Shown one piece after another: positions 35,730 to 47,500 of a DNA stretch of 64,000 bases. The stretch is from Kitagawia praeruptora (lineage: Eukaryota; Streptophyta; Magnoliopsida; Apiales; Apiaceae): positions 55,733,001 through 55,797,000 of the forward strand of contig CM075346.1 in assembly GCA_037693485.1 (NCBI GenBank), read 5' to 3'. The notes under the pieces are model-generated. The model saw only the letters and a list, made by a program, of their open reading frames with translations. It made no database searches and was not told the origin of the DNA. Position numbers and translations under genes: made by a program. Each line of letters starts with the position of its first letter. Position 1 is the stretch's first letter.

Positions 35730-37226
35730 TGATAAGTGGATTTATATCCACTTGGATCGCTTCATATCGGCTTAAATTGATCGTCTTGGACTCAAGTTTG
35801 TGGTATTTTTGATGTGTTTTGTTTAAGTGTGCAGGTTTGTAAGAATGTCGACTAGGATTAATGTTTTCGTCAATCTTGGAGTTAAATTTGAGCATTGGAA
35901 TGAAGGATGGTGTATTTCCTTAGGATACCATGAGGATTCACGCTCAAGAATTGAAGAAAGGGAAGTGGCAAAAGAATCGGAAGAGAAAACGGATGAGGAA
36001 TGAGCAAATTGTGGAAAATTCGGATGGTTGCGCAGTCTACATTGTTTTGGCCACGTCTGGAGTTCTAGAAGTCCGTTTTCAGTGATCTTACTGTCCACGC
36101 GAAGCTTGGAAAATTTTCTTGAAGTCTAAAGAAATCAAACAGAAAGTTCACGCGCCTGCAGTGCATAAACGTGCGCCTGCAGCGCACAGAACAATAAATT
36201 CGTGCACCTGGAGCGCGTGTTGTGCGCCTGGAGCGCATAGAATCGCTAGAAATTCCTGAAATTGTCCGTTTTGCCCCTATTTCGATTCTAGTTGTATTTT
36301 TGGTATCCAAACCTATTTCTAGAGCCTATATAAACACATCCTACCATTGTAAATTGTATAACCGTTACATATCAATTACTTAGATTTATTTGTATCTTTT
36401 TATACTTTGTTTTTATCATGGTTTCATCAGATTCCATGATGACGAGCGGTTCGATTATGAACTAATCATTGTCATGGGATTCTAATGGATTTATTTATGG
36501 AGCTTTAGTATCTTGATTGCTTTAAAGATCTGTGTGTGGTGTATATTTGATATCCTCGTATGGTTGTGCTTTATGAATTTAGATGCGTAGCTAACATCTA
36601 ATTTGTTAATCTCTTGTGAAGCGAGAGTGGATCTTGAGATTTAGAACTTGCCATGCTAGCATAGGATAGGTTGATGTTTTAACATCATGATTTGTAGCGT
36701 AAATAGAGATATTATGCTGCCCTATGTGATCTTAATAGACAACTTGTTCTTCAACCGTTATGTCTTCAAATCTTAAAGAGATATAGGGTCTAAACATAAT
36801 TGGTGTCTATTCATCTTCTATCTCTTTTGTGGATGTATGTTTAGTTTGGTATTCGTATACTGAGAAGTAGCGTATACTTGTTTCCTGTTGTCCGATCAGA
36901 TATCATAACCATTGCATATAGTGATTAAAGGCGTCAGATCTAAGCAAAATATTTAATGAAGTTAGGATTCCATGTTTTCTCTTGCAGAAGTAATTCGATT
37001 CCAATTCTCGTTAGTTAGTTAATTCTTAGTTTGCTAGTTTACTTCTTACTTAATTTAGTTTATTAAACTCCAATCTTGTTAATTTTCTTAGCAGTGAATA
37101 ATAATCATACATTGTTGCATAGGTACATCGACTGATTTAAAACCATAACCAGATCTCTGTGGGAACGAACTCGACTTATTCATATATTACTTGTGACCAC
37201 GTACGCTTGCGTGATTAGTGCAAACA
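35730..37226 (+). repeat. 5' LTR of element C (1497 bp)
   Basis: Starts TGATAAGTGGATTTATATCC and ends GATTAGTGCAAACA. It includes a TATA-like CTATATAAAC near 36330 and a cluster of four near-palindromic GCGCCTG.AGCGCA motifs at about 36150-36240. The uninterrupted sequence CAATTACTTAGATTT near 36373 is the empty site for the MITE found in the partner LTR. Confidence 0.92.
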
Positions 37227-37232
37227 AGTTTT

Positions 37233-37250
37233 TGGCGCCGCTGCCGGGGA
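37233..37250 (+). other. primer-binding site of element C
   Basis: TGGCGCCGCTGCCGGGGA lies six bases after the 5' LTR. This is the form seen in Athila-type gypsy elements. Confidence 0.85.
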
Positions 37251-37371
37251 TCATCTGTGTTTTATTTTTGGTTTATGTGCTTGTCAATAGTGGTCGTTAG
37301 AGTTCACTGACTGGATTTTTTCTTACCTATTTTGTTTAGTGTGGTGTGTTCAGGTACTTGAGTGTTTGAAG

Positions 37372-38289
37372 ATGGCATGCGAGGAGTTGCCATGGTGGGA
37401 ATATTCGAGGACATCCATGCCTCAGCAATGTGAGCGGTGTTTGGGCGTTCATGATCCCTCACAATATTGTTACTACGAAGGAGTTGATCCATATGTCACT
37501 TATGAGGAATAACCATATTTTCAATACCATCCTCAACAGTACCAGCAAGATGTTCCAAATATGTCATATGTCTTTGGTAGTGAAGAGTTTCAACATCAGC
37601 AACCTATTCCTATTTTTCAGTCAGATGAGGTTGATGCTATGGAGGAGATTAGGATGCTTCTAAAGAGTACTGAGGAGTCTATCAATTCTATGGGGACACT
37701 AGTTGCTCAAGTTTTGAGTGCCTTGGAACAAGAGAAACATCAATTCATACTAGAGGCAATTCCAGAAAATAACGGTGACTTGGAGCAAGGTACTGTATGC
37801 TTAATTGAGGAAGACAAATTCCAAGGTGAGGTGAGTGCTCGCAAGCCATGTGAGGAATTTGATCATGTTAGTATGGTGGATGATTTGGAAAGGGCACTAT
37901 TTGAGACAGACACTGGTGAGCTGCACAAATTTCAAGAATTGGTATGTACGTACCAAAAGGCTGAAGAACATGGGAAAGATGCAGGTCTTCTACTTGTCTC
38001 AGAGTTTAAAGATGGAGGTAGCGCATTAGAGTCAATGGAGGAAGTTCTCTTTGAGGAACCAAAGGCTTCAGCAACTTACATTTACCCTCCTCCATTATAT
38101 TCAAGAGAAGCCCGCGAGTGTGTGTTGTTCTACAAATTGACAGATTTTGGTTCAACAGATGAAGGCATTGGAATAGGACATAGTTGTTACACGAATAGGC
38201 CAAGCGAGGAGAAGGGGCAGAAAGTGTGCCGTCGTGATGACGATGAAGTCTCACGAAGAGATGATCAGGCAAACTATTATCATCCTTAA
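37372..38289 (+). pseudogene. element C copy of the family ORF, one stop
   Basis: Same 306-codon length, including the stop, as the ORF at 52148-53065 of element B, starting MACEELPWWEYSRT and ending DDQANYYHP. A TAA at about 37510 (after YEE, where B has Gln) breaks it; the rest is open. There is a Cys pair near the start (QQCERCLGVHD), a Tyr/Gln-rich stretch, a heptad-like segment with EEIRMLLKSTEESI and an acidic middle. I recognise no gag, protease, polymerase or envelope motif and see no membrane segment. The two copies differ at scattered residues but keep the reading frame, which suggests past selection on the protein. Confidence 0.75.
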
Positions 38290-40099
38290 TGGAGGCTTGG
38301 AAGTAACGTCAAGTTATTGACGTTAAAAAAGCACTTCGTGGGAGGCAACCCATGCTTTTCTGCATTTTTATTTAGGTATGTTTTCTACTATCCCTTGTAT
38401 TTACTTCCATTCAATGCGGACATTGAATATTTTAAGTTTGGGGGTGGTTTGGGGGATTAGTAGTTGTTGTTGTATTATGTGTTCATGTAGAATTTCATGC
38501 TTTGCATATTAGTAGTAGTAAATTATGCATTTATGTTCGTGTTATCTACGTTTGTTTCATATAGGACATTCTGTTTTTATTTTTGTATATCATGTGAGTT
38601 CATAGTAGTTTGCATTTGCACCCATGCTGGATAGGAATTTTGTGTTGTTGATGCTTTTGATTGAGAAATGATATGCTTTGTTCTTGTGCACACACATACA
38701 CTAGTAAGTTGAAGCTAGTAGACTTATTGAGTGTTGTAAGTGATTAGAAGGACATGAATATGTGCAAGATGATTTAGTTTGCATGCTTTGAATACAAGTA
38801 GGTGCGTCAGAGAGATTTTTGCTTGGGATTGAGTATGTTTTTCCACCAAGTGAGTTTTTGAGCCTTATTGCATTGTTGCAATTTATTCGTTTGCTTGAGT
38901 GTCCACGGATTATTTGCATTGCTAGCAGTTGTTTGAGGTCTTTCTTGAAACGCATGACATTAATTGACTATTAAAATGATAAAGACAATTAGGAATAACC
39001 GCATATTTTCCCATATTACCATACCATGTTTACATGATCAATTAGTTAACCCGTTGAGCTTAATCCTATTTTTCGGTGATATACCACATTACTTGCCTAG
39101 ACCTTTTTCTTGTATTGGCCTTACATTATTTTGAACCCACATTGTCAAAGGCTAGTAGAGTGTTTAAGGGATTAATAAGGTGTGCAAAGGAGGGGTTATT
39201 GTTGGTCTTACTTTTGGGGGAAATATTGAAAATTGGGTTTGGTTGTTTACTTGATAGTCGGCATGTGTAATAAAATTGTGGGATCATTAGTATTGTGTAT
39301 ATTATTGTTTGTGTTATATTTAGCTCTCGAAGAAAAAAGAAAGAAATGAAAGAAAAAAAGAAAAAAAAAGAGAAAAATATATATATATATTATGAGAGCA
39401 TGTTTGTGTTGTTGTGATCCTAATTTAGTCGACTAGTCGAGTGTTTTTATTGGAAGAAAAATAGAAAAATTTTGTGGGGGGAAAATAGGGTGTTGTGTAT
39501 GATTTATTTTGGTACTTACTAGCTTTTGACACTTCACCTAATTTGGCTTATTTGACATACCTTGTCCCTAGCCCCGTTAGAACCCAAATAAAGACCTTTT
39601 GATTATCGTCATTGATGTATGTTGTGTTAAGAGTTAGATTGATACCAAATGTCAAGCATGTTTATGATTTTGTTGGAATTGAGTGATACACTTACCCTTG
39701 TTCTTGAGTGAATATTCTTTTGTGAGTGGATTGTGAGTGTTTGCTTGTTTTTACGTATGAGATCCCGAGTTTTGTCTCAAAGATGTACTCTTGTAGGCTT
39801 AGCATGATTACTAACTTATTCTTACATTTGACATGGGCTTGTGAGAACTTATGCATGTTCATTGAGTAGACTATGTGAATACTTGCACTTTCGACACCAA
39901 GACATTGCGTATTTACTTTGATTCTTAAGTTGATATGGCATGAGAGGATTTGAATGTATGGTAGGATATTAGTACTAGATTAGTTGCATTCTTCATATTA
40001 GTTACATTCATGCATTACATTGCATTAGGTTAAATGGATTTTGTGGGTACATTCGCTATAGGCCCTCACGAGACCTTACTCGTCCACTAGGGCTGCCTA
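38290..40099 (+). other. noncoding interior of element C, left of CACTA-2
   Basis: Begins with a short hairpin-like ACGTCAAG...TTGACGT segment and the block GGGAGGCAACCCA, then noncoding DNA that matches, in reverse, 34650-35729 and 50617-51200 of element B. A purine-rich run (about 39330-39380) corresponds to the pyrimidine run at 35349-35400. I find no coding frame. It ends with CTA at 40097-40099, the CACTA-2 target duplication. Confidence 0.8.
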
Positions 40100-40775
40100 C
40101 ACTACGCCATAGATTGCTTATAACAACCCCCAAACTGTGTTACCATAGACCCCTGTTTGAAGTTACCATAGGCCAAAATAGAGCTATGGTAACACTTCAG
40201 CTGTGTTAGGTTCGCAGCAGTAACTATAGATATCTAAGGTAATATCAAAACACAGCCTAAGGTAACAGAGCAAATGTGGTTACTATAGACCTCTATAACA
40301 ACATCTTAAACACTCTACAGCAACATAGTTTGTGTGTTACAATAGATGTTATAATTTTGCACACATGTGGGGCCCACATCTAGATCCCATTTTTGGGCCT
40401 ATTGTAGGACCCTCCTGCTCAATTTACAAGGCCTATTGTAACACATAATATTACCTACCGTAACACATACAATGATAAAAATAATAGCCTATTGCAACAC
40501 ACTTTGTAACTTTTGTAACACCAATACACCATAAATGTAACAAAATAAAAATGCACCAACAAAATATTGAATTCCCATAAATAAACCAACAACAATTCAA
40601 ATCCACCAACAACTACATCAAATCAACCAACAACTACATCTTTCGATCCATCTTTACAATTCTACCAATATAAGAAACAAAAAAAAACTCAGCTTCCAAA
40701 GTCTTTGATCCAACTTTTGCTATGGTAGCCATTATAGCCCTCCTTAATTGAGCCCTCCTCTTGGTGCACTATGTG

Positions 40776-43700
40776 TGTAAGAACCCTGATTTTTGTAATC
40801 TTTTAAGAATATAATATCATACGACATTGTGAATTTGGGACCTTTTGAGTCACCTATGTTAATTAATAGAATTGATTGTCTGAGAAACTGTGTTGTTGTA
40901 TTCACTATGTAAGATAAAAAGGGAGATTGTGAAGGCAAGAGTCTTATTGTTAGTAAGAATTATAAAACTTGGGATTTGAGAATGATTAGAGTGTTAAAAT
41001 ATTTATTAAGGATTATGACAAGGAATTATGGACATTCGAGGAATTTGCACAATTAGTACTTAAGGAATTATAGGGGAAATCTCTACGCGACAGAATATTA
41101 TTACGAGAGATTAATTAAGATACGATACGAATTAAAGATTAGATAATAAGCATTGGTGGGAGAATAATAATACAAGGAGTAGTATTGCATGCAAGCCCAT
41201 GCAACCAAGTAGTTAGAAATCAAGCAAACTAGTTAGCCATTGGAAGATGAATAGTGCCTAGTTACTTGCTTTTTCAAAAAAGGGGACAAGAAGTACAAGG
41301 AGCCATGCTTGCTAGTACTACCTATACTTACATGATATGTATCACCCAACATAACCTAATACCAATTATTCACCCAACACAAACACAAAAAATCAAAAAC
41401 TCTCTCCCCTCCCCCTTGCCTAGTGCTCTCGGCCAAAGCTCAAAGTGGAGAAGAAAAATTCTTCTCCTCCCTCTTTCATCACTCATAAATCATAACATAA
41501 TTCCTAGGTCATCTACATCATCTAGACAAGGTATGTTAGCAATTTCACTCCATTTCATCCACCCAATTTCAAGTTATAAATTGTTAAAGTTTGGATGAAT
41601 AGTAACCAAGTGTGTTCTTCCTTTAGATCTTGCATTATAAGTGTTGTAGGAGACCATCTAAGGTGTTGTTGAGTTGTGAAAAGCTTATCCAAGGCCTCTA
41701 GGTGCTCAAGAAGGTATAAAATCACAAACCCTCTTGGTTATGTAATATTTATGATATTTAGTAGTAGATCCATGTATTTATGAGCTAATCTTGGTTATAT
41801 ATGTATTGGATAGCATGGATCTTGAGTTTTGATGTGAGATTGTGACTTTTATGACTATGGATAGTATATATATCACCATGAGTGTTATGAACCATGATTT
41901 GAGTGTATTAAGTGTTGGTTGTATGGTGGAATTGTGGAAAATGGTTGATCTAAGTAGTATGTGCATGCTGAGTTTTTCCAGGAGCAATGACTTGCCTTGT
42001 AACACGGTTTTGAATACCCAAATGTTGTCCCCTGATGTCCTACCTTATATTGTTGGAAAGATAATTGAATTTAGTTTCTGGAAATGTAAGGTTCATGGCT
42101 CGGTGATGTGTAGATTTTAAGTTATGGCCGGAGGAGTGAATTGTGTTTCTGGACTATGGACTGCACTAAGTGACCCCCTTGTGATCCTTGTTTAAACCCC
42201 TAAAAATTTATGTGGGATCATGTAAAAATTAGAGAAGCTAGTAAATACAGTGGTGAAGGCTACCCAAAAAGAATTGGATTAAAATACGAATTTTTGAATT
42301 TTATAAAAATGCTAGAGTAAATTTCGCGCAAGGGAAAAAGTCGTTAGTGGAGCATAATTCTAGGAGTAATGGTTATGGTTCGAATGTGGTAACTAAATTA
42401 AGTCGAATAAGTGACGAGCGTAATCGAGTGATGACATGGACCTATAGAGGGGCTAGAGTGTCATAAGACGAAGTCATTAAGTTAATTTCGTACCCCCTAA
42501 AACCCCGTAATTAAAGAGATATTGTTAAGGTACTAACGAGCGGTTATTGCTTATGTATAGATCGTTTCACTCCGCACGCTCGACCACCCCAACCAAACCA
42601 AGGCAAGTTTACTTTTCAAAACTTATACATATACATGGACTTTAACTGTTGTGTTTGTAGTTTTCAATTATATCAAATGCTATGTTTATCGAAGTATTGA
42701 TGCAATTGAGATTGTATAAGTACATATATGCTTGTACCCCTTGAACTTAGATTAAAATGTTTTCTTCGGACAACGACTCTAGCAATAGAGGTCGTAGCGG
42801 TCCGTATATATCTATTGACCGGGGAGCGGTATATTATTATATCGTATCTAAATTGCGAAAACCCGAAGGGTCATTCGGGAAGTATCGTATACTGAAGTAA
42901 TTATTTTATATCTTCGTAAATACTCAAAATACCTATCTTGGATTAAAAGATTATTTAATTAAATAAATATTTTATTAATTATTAATATTAAATCCTAAAA
43001 TATAATTTATTAATTATTGTTCACTATTTTAAAGACAAAGCTAATCCAAGATACCTTTAGCACTTTCAAACTCGAACTTTTCGAACTCAAAACATTTTCG
43101 AAAACCCCCGGTCAGGTTCTGCTTCTTGTATGATTTCAAGAATCATCGGCCGACTGATGTCGGACCTCAATTACTCTGTTTTCGATCAAAATCAAGTTTT
43201 TAAAAGGAAAAAGAAAAAGGGACTCTGGCAGGTGTGGGAACCGTTGACGAACGATTCCCGGGATGTGTAAGCGGCCGTGAGCCAGGCGGTCCATCAATTA
43301 TTATTCCGGCCTAGGTGTTGCCGAAGGATGATTACGGATGTAGTTTTCATCGAGGGTGATTACGGATGTAGTTTTCACCCGGGGATAGTTACGGATGTAG
43401 TTTCTATCCTTCTACCGGTAGAGAAGACCCGCGGATTATTGGACTTGGATGTGGCGACTGATCATCGTCAATCCTTGTCAGGTTTTTATGTTTTCTTCCA
43501 GTCCCATCCTCCACTTTGGAAAAATACTTAAACACTGCTTCTTGGGCCTAAGTGCCAAGTTGCCGATAGTGTGGTTTTTGATGAGAAAATGTTGACATCG
43601 TGCAGTATCTAGAACTGCAAGATTTTCTATAAAGACTGGCACGTGTTAGTGCACTCTTGCAATTGTTTCAAAGAATGAAATGTTTTTGTATGAGAAACCT

Positions 43701-44410
43701 TCTAAGCTAATGGAAGGAAAAAGGTTTGCAATGATGTATTCCCTGTACAGTATGTTAATCGTAGAGTGTTTTGCCGAAAATGATATACTCATATGTATAT
43801 ATTTTCAAACTTGAGATATATTGAAATGGGAACCTTATAAGGGGTTCGTATGTTATCCTAAAGCTCCTTAGTGAGTATAGATGTTTTATTCAAAATCAGA
43901 CATATATATTGTCTAATTATGTTTTGAAATCTGAGATAAATACCCATATAGTTGGGAATGTTTTCGAAATAAACCACATTATTATTTTACAAAATAGTGA
44001 ACTTGCTGAGCATTATGTAACTCATTCTTGCTTTATAAAAACTTTTCAGAAAGGGAAGAATTTGGCCGATTAACTCTGCACCAGCAGAAGAAGAGTAGAA
44101 GAATTACCCGGAGATGATTTAGTCCATGATAAATACTACAGAGTAGTCTGTTAGGTTTTCAACTGTAATAGTAAGACTTGTCTTCAAGTGTAGTTGTATA
44201 AGTGGAATTGCGTAAGACTCTGGATTGTACAGATGAATTGTAATAGTTAGTGTTATCTTTGGTTATCGTTTCTGAGGCTCTAACTTGATGGTGTGTAAGA
44301 TTGAGGTATGGATGGATGTATTGTTGAGTTGTAAAGTTAATACAGGTATGATATGGTTGGATGATGATGTGACGACCTGAATATTTGACCTCAGATTTGG
44401 GGGCGTCACA
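40776..44410 (+). repeat. 3.6-kb solo LTR inserted in CACTA-2
   Basis: Starts TGTAAGAACCC and ends GGGGGCGTCACA, flanked by perfect ATGTG duplications (40771-40775 and 44411-44415). No internal retrotransposon domain is present. It is related to the solo LTR at 25091-29943 by its termini and by the CTACCGGTAG segment. Near 43329-43408 a unit of about 29 bp containing TTACGGATGTAGTTT is repeated three times. Small open frames within (41254-41598, 43277-43531) have no recognisable product. Confidence 0.92.
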
Positions 44411-44608
44411 ATGTGCAAAAAATATATAGCATAACATAAGATACACACTTTGTATGTCCAAGGCAAAAGCTTTGTATCTCATGAGCTCCATTTAGTGGCT
44501 TTGTGGGAAAGGCAGTAACCTATTGATGGAGGAAAAAAAAGTGTAAGGTATGTCAAATGAATGTGAATAAAATATTTCGACAAGATGAAGATACTTCCGA
44601 GTACTCAC

Positions 44609-45183
44609 ACAAATTTTAAAATCCCGATCAGCGCTAACAATATATTTCCCATCTGGCGAAAAGTCCTGCAAGATGTTAATCCATTATGGTTCTTATCACT
44701 ATGATATAAAGACATAAATTATTACAGAAGGGGAAACATGTTACCACTACATTCATAATTCATCAATAAATTAGACAGCTCTGTAATAGCCGCAGTGACA
44801 ATCATGATATAGGCAATCTCATAAAAACTACTGCAAATATTATGCAAAATAATTCACAATTTAATCATCTGATTTTCTCAAAAAAGGCAAGGGGACTGAC
44901 CGACTGAGTAATGACATATACTTATCCAGACATAACTGTTTTATATAAAGTGGAATGAAGAACTGAAGAGGTCATGTATCGATATGCATTACTTACCAGG
45001 CCAGTAATGATGCTACAAATACAATAGTGGGAAAACATAGGTGCCGGTTTCTTGTCAATCATTGCTGAACTCTCGTGAAGACCTTCCAGTGTCACAACCC
45101 AGACAACTCCAAATTTGTCAGCAAAACTAACATACCTGCCATCATTGCTTATTGCAACTGCAGTCACTCTTCTCTCAGTTGAT
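44609..45183 (-). pseudogene. captured WDR4/TRM82-like exons
   Basis: Two exons on the minus strand match the plant homologue of the WD-repeat, non-catalytic subunit of tRNA (guanine-N7) methyltransferase, which partners the catalytic subunit in m7G46 modification. The first, 45183-44997, follows AACAG and reads VTAVAISNDGRYVSFADKFG and VVWVV, later KKPAPMFSHYC and SIITGL, ending before GTAAGT; two extra residues sit between HYC and SII. The second, 44665-44609, follows TTGCAG, reads FSPDGKYIVSADRDFKI and ends before GTGAGT. The exons would splice in the native order. Frames are open in both. The rest of the protein is missing, so it is a fragment. Confidence 0.82.
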
Positions 45184-45479
45184 CTGTTAAAGTTTAAACC
45201 ATAATTAAAATAATGAAATTAGCATGTAAACACAAGTAATTATAGGCTTAACAAACTAATGCAGTTCTTTGCCATTGACACTGATTTCACACGGTGGGTA
45301 AACTCCTGACTGTTACATTTCGGTACATAAATTAATGTCAAAAATATAAAATATATTCTGTTAAACCTTAAGAGAACATGAAAACACTAGTAAATTATAA
45401 CACAAACAAGAGAAGGTTAAGGTAATTATACAGCTTACTGCTACTGAACTGCTTTTACTACAACTGTTTTTACCATATT

Positions 45480-45575
45480 CAAGCCGGGAGTCTCTGCGGA
45501 AATAGTACTCTACTCTTTTTGATATTCCTCGGACCCTGCTCTATGGTCGATATACACCGTGTATGTATTAGTGTA
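45480..45575 (+). repeat. possible SINE 3' fragment in CACTA-2
   Basis: The segment GGAGTCTCTGCGGAAATAG followed by ACTCTTTTTGATATTCC and TCGGACCCTGCTCTATGG resembles the 3' body common to several plant tRNA-derived SINEs. It lacks the polymerase III boxes and clear target duplications. Confidence 0.35.
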
Positions 45576-45751
45576 AAGTTTGGTTTATAGTTGGCTTATG
45601 TGTTTCTGATTCTATTGCTAAGTTATTCTATAATAAGTATCACTATCAGCTAATTTGGGTCTTGGAGGGTTAAAAAGTACTATGTTCATGCTGCTGCAAT
45701 ACATGAATAAGGATTTCAACCTTAGGAAGTAATGCAAATAAGACTAAATAC

Positions 45752-45835
45752 CAAGCGAAGCAGTCGATCTGCATAGAAGACAAAGTCATGGTTTGTTGTT
45801 TTAGCATCACGAACAAGTGTGTACATCCCACATAT
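45752..45835 (-). pseudogene. captured uridine kinase/UPRT-like exon
   Basis: A single 84-nt exon on the minus strand after a TTATCAG acceptor and before a GTATTT donor. It reads CGMYTLVRDAKTTNHDFVFY then ADRLLRL. Plant uridine kinase-like proteins with a uracil phosphoribosyltransferase domain (nucleotide salvage) have RGMHTLIRDA.TTKHDFVFYADRLIRLV at the start of the phosphoribosyltransferase part. The match covers the full exon, and both splice sites are kept. No other exon of this gene is visible. Confidence 0.78.
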
Positions 45836-46278
45836 CTGATAAAAATCAAAGATATGTTAGGTTTAATTTAGTTAACTTTCATTATTACATCTTAAAGTAT
45901 CTTGAGTGTAAACAGAGAAGTAGTAGAAACCTACATTAGATTAATATAATGAAGCTGATAGTTACCTGATTTGTTGAATGTATGACAAAAAGATTTGTAT
46001 ATATCTAGCATAGATTGTGCTGTCCAAGCTTAGTAAAAATATGTTGTACTATCAAGTCGATTGCAATCATTATCCATAGTCTCTCGAATGATTATTTTTG
46101 CTCAGGTACAATCATCATCTATTGTACCTCATGTGAAGTCCAAAGTCGAATAGATGATGATTATACACGGCAAAAGCAATCTACGAGGGAGCTTAATTCA
46201 TAAGGAGCCCTAGAAACTCACCACATATATCCTGGTCAAGGCAATAATAACCTAATTAGAAGCCCTAGTTAGAACAAC

Positions 46279-47052
46279 CATTCTGCAACAGCCTTCCCAG
46301 CTCCACAAAATTCTGCAAGTTCATCAATGCCCTCATCCAAACACACTGTACTGTCAACATCGAAGCATACAGCATCTGCACTATGCCATGTCTCTAGAAC
46401 CTCTACAAGTATATCAAAAACAGATAAAGAATTATGTGTATTTCAATCCATAAGCTATAATGTCATTGGACTTAAACAGTTCAAGAACCATTAAGCTCGC
46501 ACTCAAATAAGGATCTACTAAGATTCTCTTCGTACTATTTATCATTTTTCAAATTCAATTGGTGCATAACCTGTTTAATCATGAACATGGTAGATGGCAA
46601 TTTTAGGATATTAAAATAATCCACGCTTAATAACGTTCCAGGAACATAGAATGATCAGGGCAGTGGAAATTGAAGTGCAAAAATACAATACAAAGTCGTA
46701 CAATGTAGGTAAGCTCAGCTGATCTATTAATTCACCATTCATATGTTGTAGAAAAAATTCATCAATGATAAACACACTCAACAAAAAACAAAAGCTTTAG
46801 TTCCTCTTTCTTGAATGATATACCTTTAGATGGCAAAGTATTGCCGAATCGATCCATTGTCGAGGCTTGGGCAGATTAGTAGGAAGGAGAAACTACCAAA
46901 TTCAAGAATTTCGACCTACTAGTACCAATTACTCCAACCGAAGATTTCACACAAACTCTTGTTACAACCCTTGGGATAATTAAATGGTTTTGTTTTCTCC
47001 TACAATTAGCATGAATAGGGTTGATTCCTCCTCTACTCACCAATGCTTCCAT
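46279..47052 (-). pseudogene. captured phosphoserine phosphatase exons 1-2
   Basis: Exon 1 (47052-46824) starts with an ATG and MEAL, encodes a basic, Ser/Val-rich stretch that looks like a plastid transit peptide, and ends GNTLPSK with a GTATAT donor. A TAA interrupts it after SPSY, about 60 codons in. Exon 2 (46402-46279) follows a TTGTAG acceptor and reads EVLETWHSADAVCFDVDSTV, then CLDEGIDELAEFCGAGKAVA, with a donor after GAATG. This is the N-terminal part of plant chloroplast 3-phosphoserine phosphatase (serine biosynthesis, HAD family); DVDST is the catalytic aspartate motif. Splicing rejoins the two exons in frame across the Lys-Glu junction. The remaining two-thirds of the enzyme is absent. 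Confidence 0.88.
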
Positions 47053-47364
47053 AATATTAATCTGCTAAATAAAAAAAACATTAAATTTCAAAATTTAAAT
47101 ATATGTAAGATTCAAGAAACTTGAAGTACAAAAAATTGATAATGGTGAGCAAACATATACATACATACACATTGACATACATGGGTAACTGCTGGAAGCT
47201 TTACCATTGGAAATCTGAATCACCACTGGAAGCTTTAATATATATATATCCTTTTGCTCTTCCACCATTGTAAGAGCATCTGCTAAATCTTCCCCAGACT
47301 TTACTTTTGGGAGAGGAAAAGGATTCAGGGAAGTGAGACTTTACTTTTGGTAGATAATTAAAAT

Positions 47365-47500
47365 TAATTAAAGGGAGGGGGAGAGAGACAGAGAAAGGGA
47401 GACAATGACACAGAGAAAGCGAGAGAGGGGTAGAGAGACACAGAGAGAGAGACAAAGAGAGAGGAAGAGATACAGAGAACAAGGTGAGAGCGGCAAAAGA
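47365..47500 (-). repeat. CT/GA-rich tract upstream of captured PSP exon
   Basis: Read on the minus strand this is CTCTCT-rich with TGTCTCTC interruptions, about 0.3 kb upstream of the captured phosphatase ATG. It parallels the CT-rich tract before the captured exons of CACTA-1. Confidence 0.75.

Noticed and set aside
46279..47052. Functional phosphoserine phosphatase gene
   Set aside because: Only two exons are present, exon 1 has a stop codon, and both lie inside CACTA-2.
47201..47482. Signal-peptide-like frame MFSVSLPLSLSLSL
   Set aside because: A product of the CT-rich microsatellite, not a credible secreted protein.
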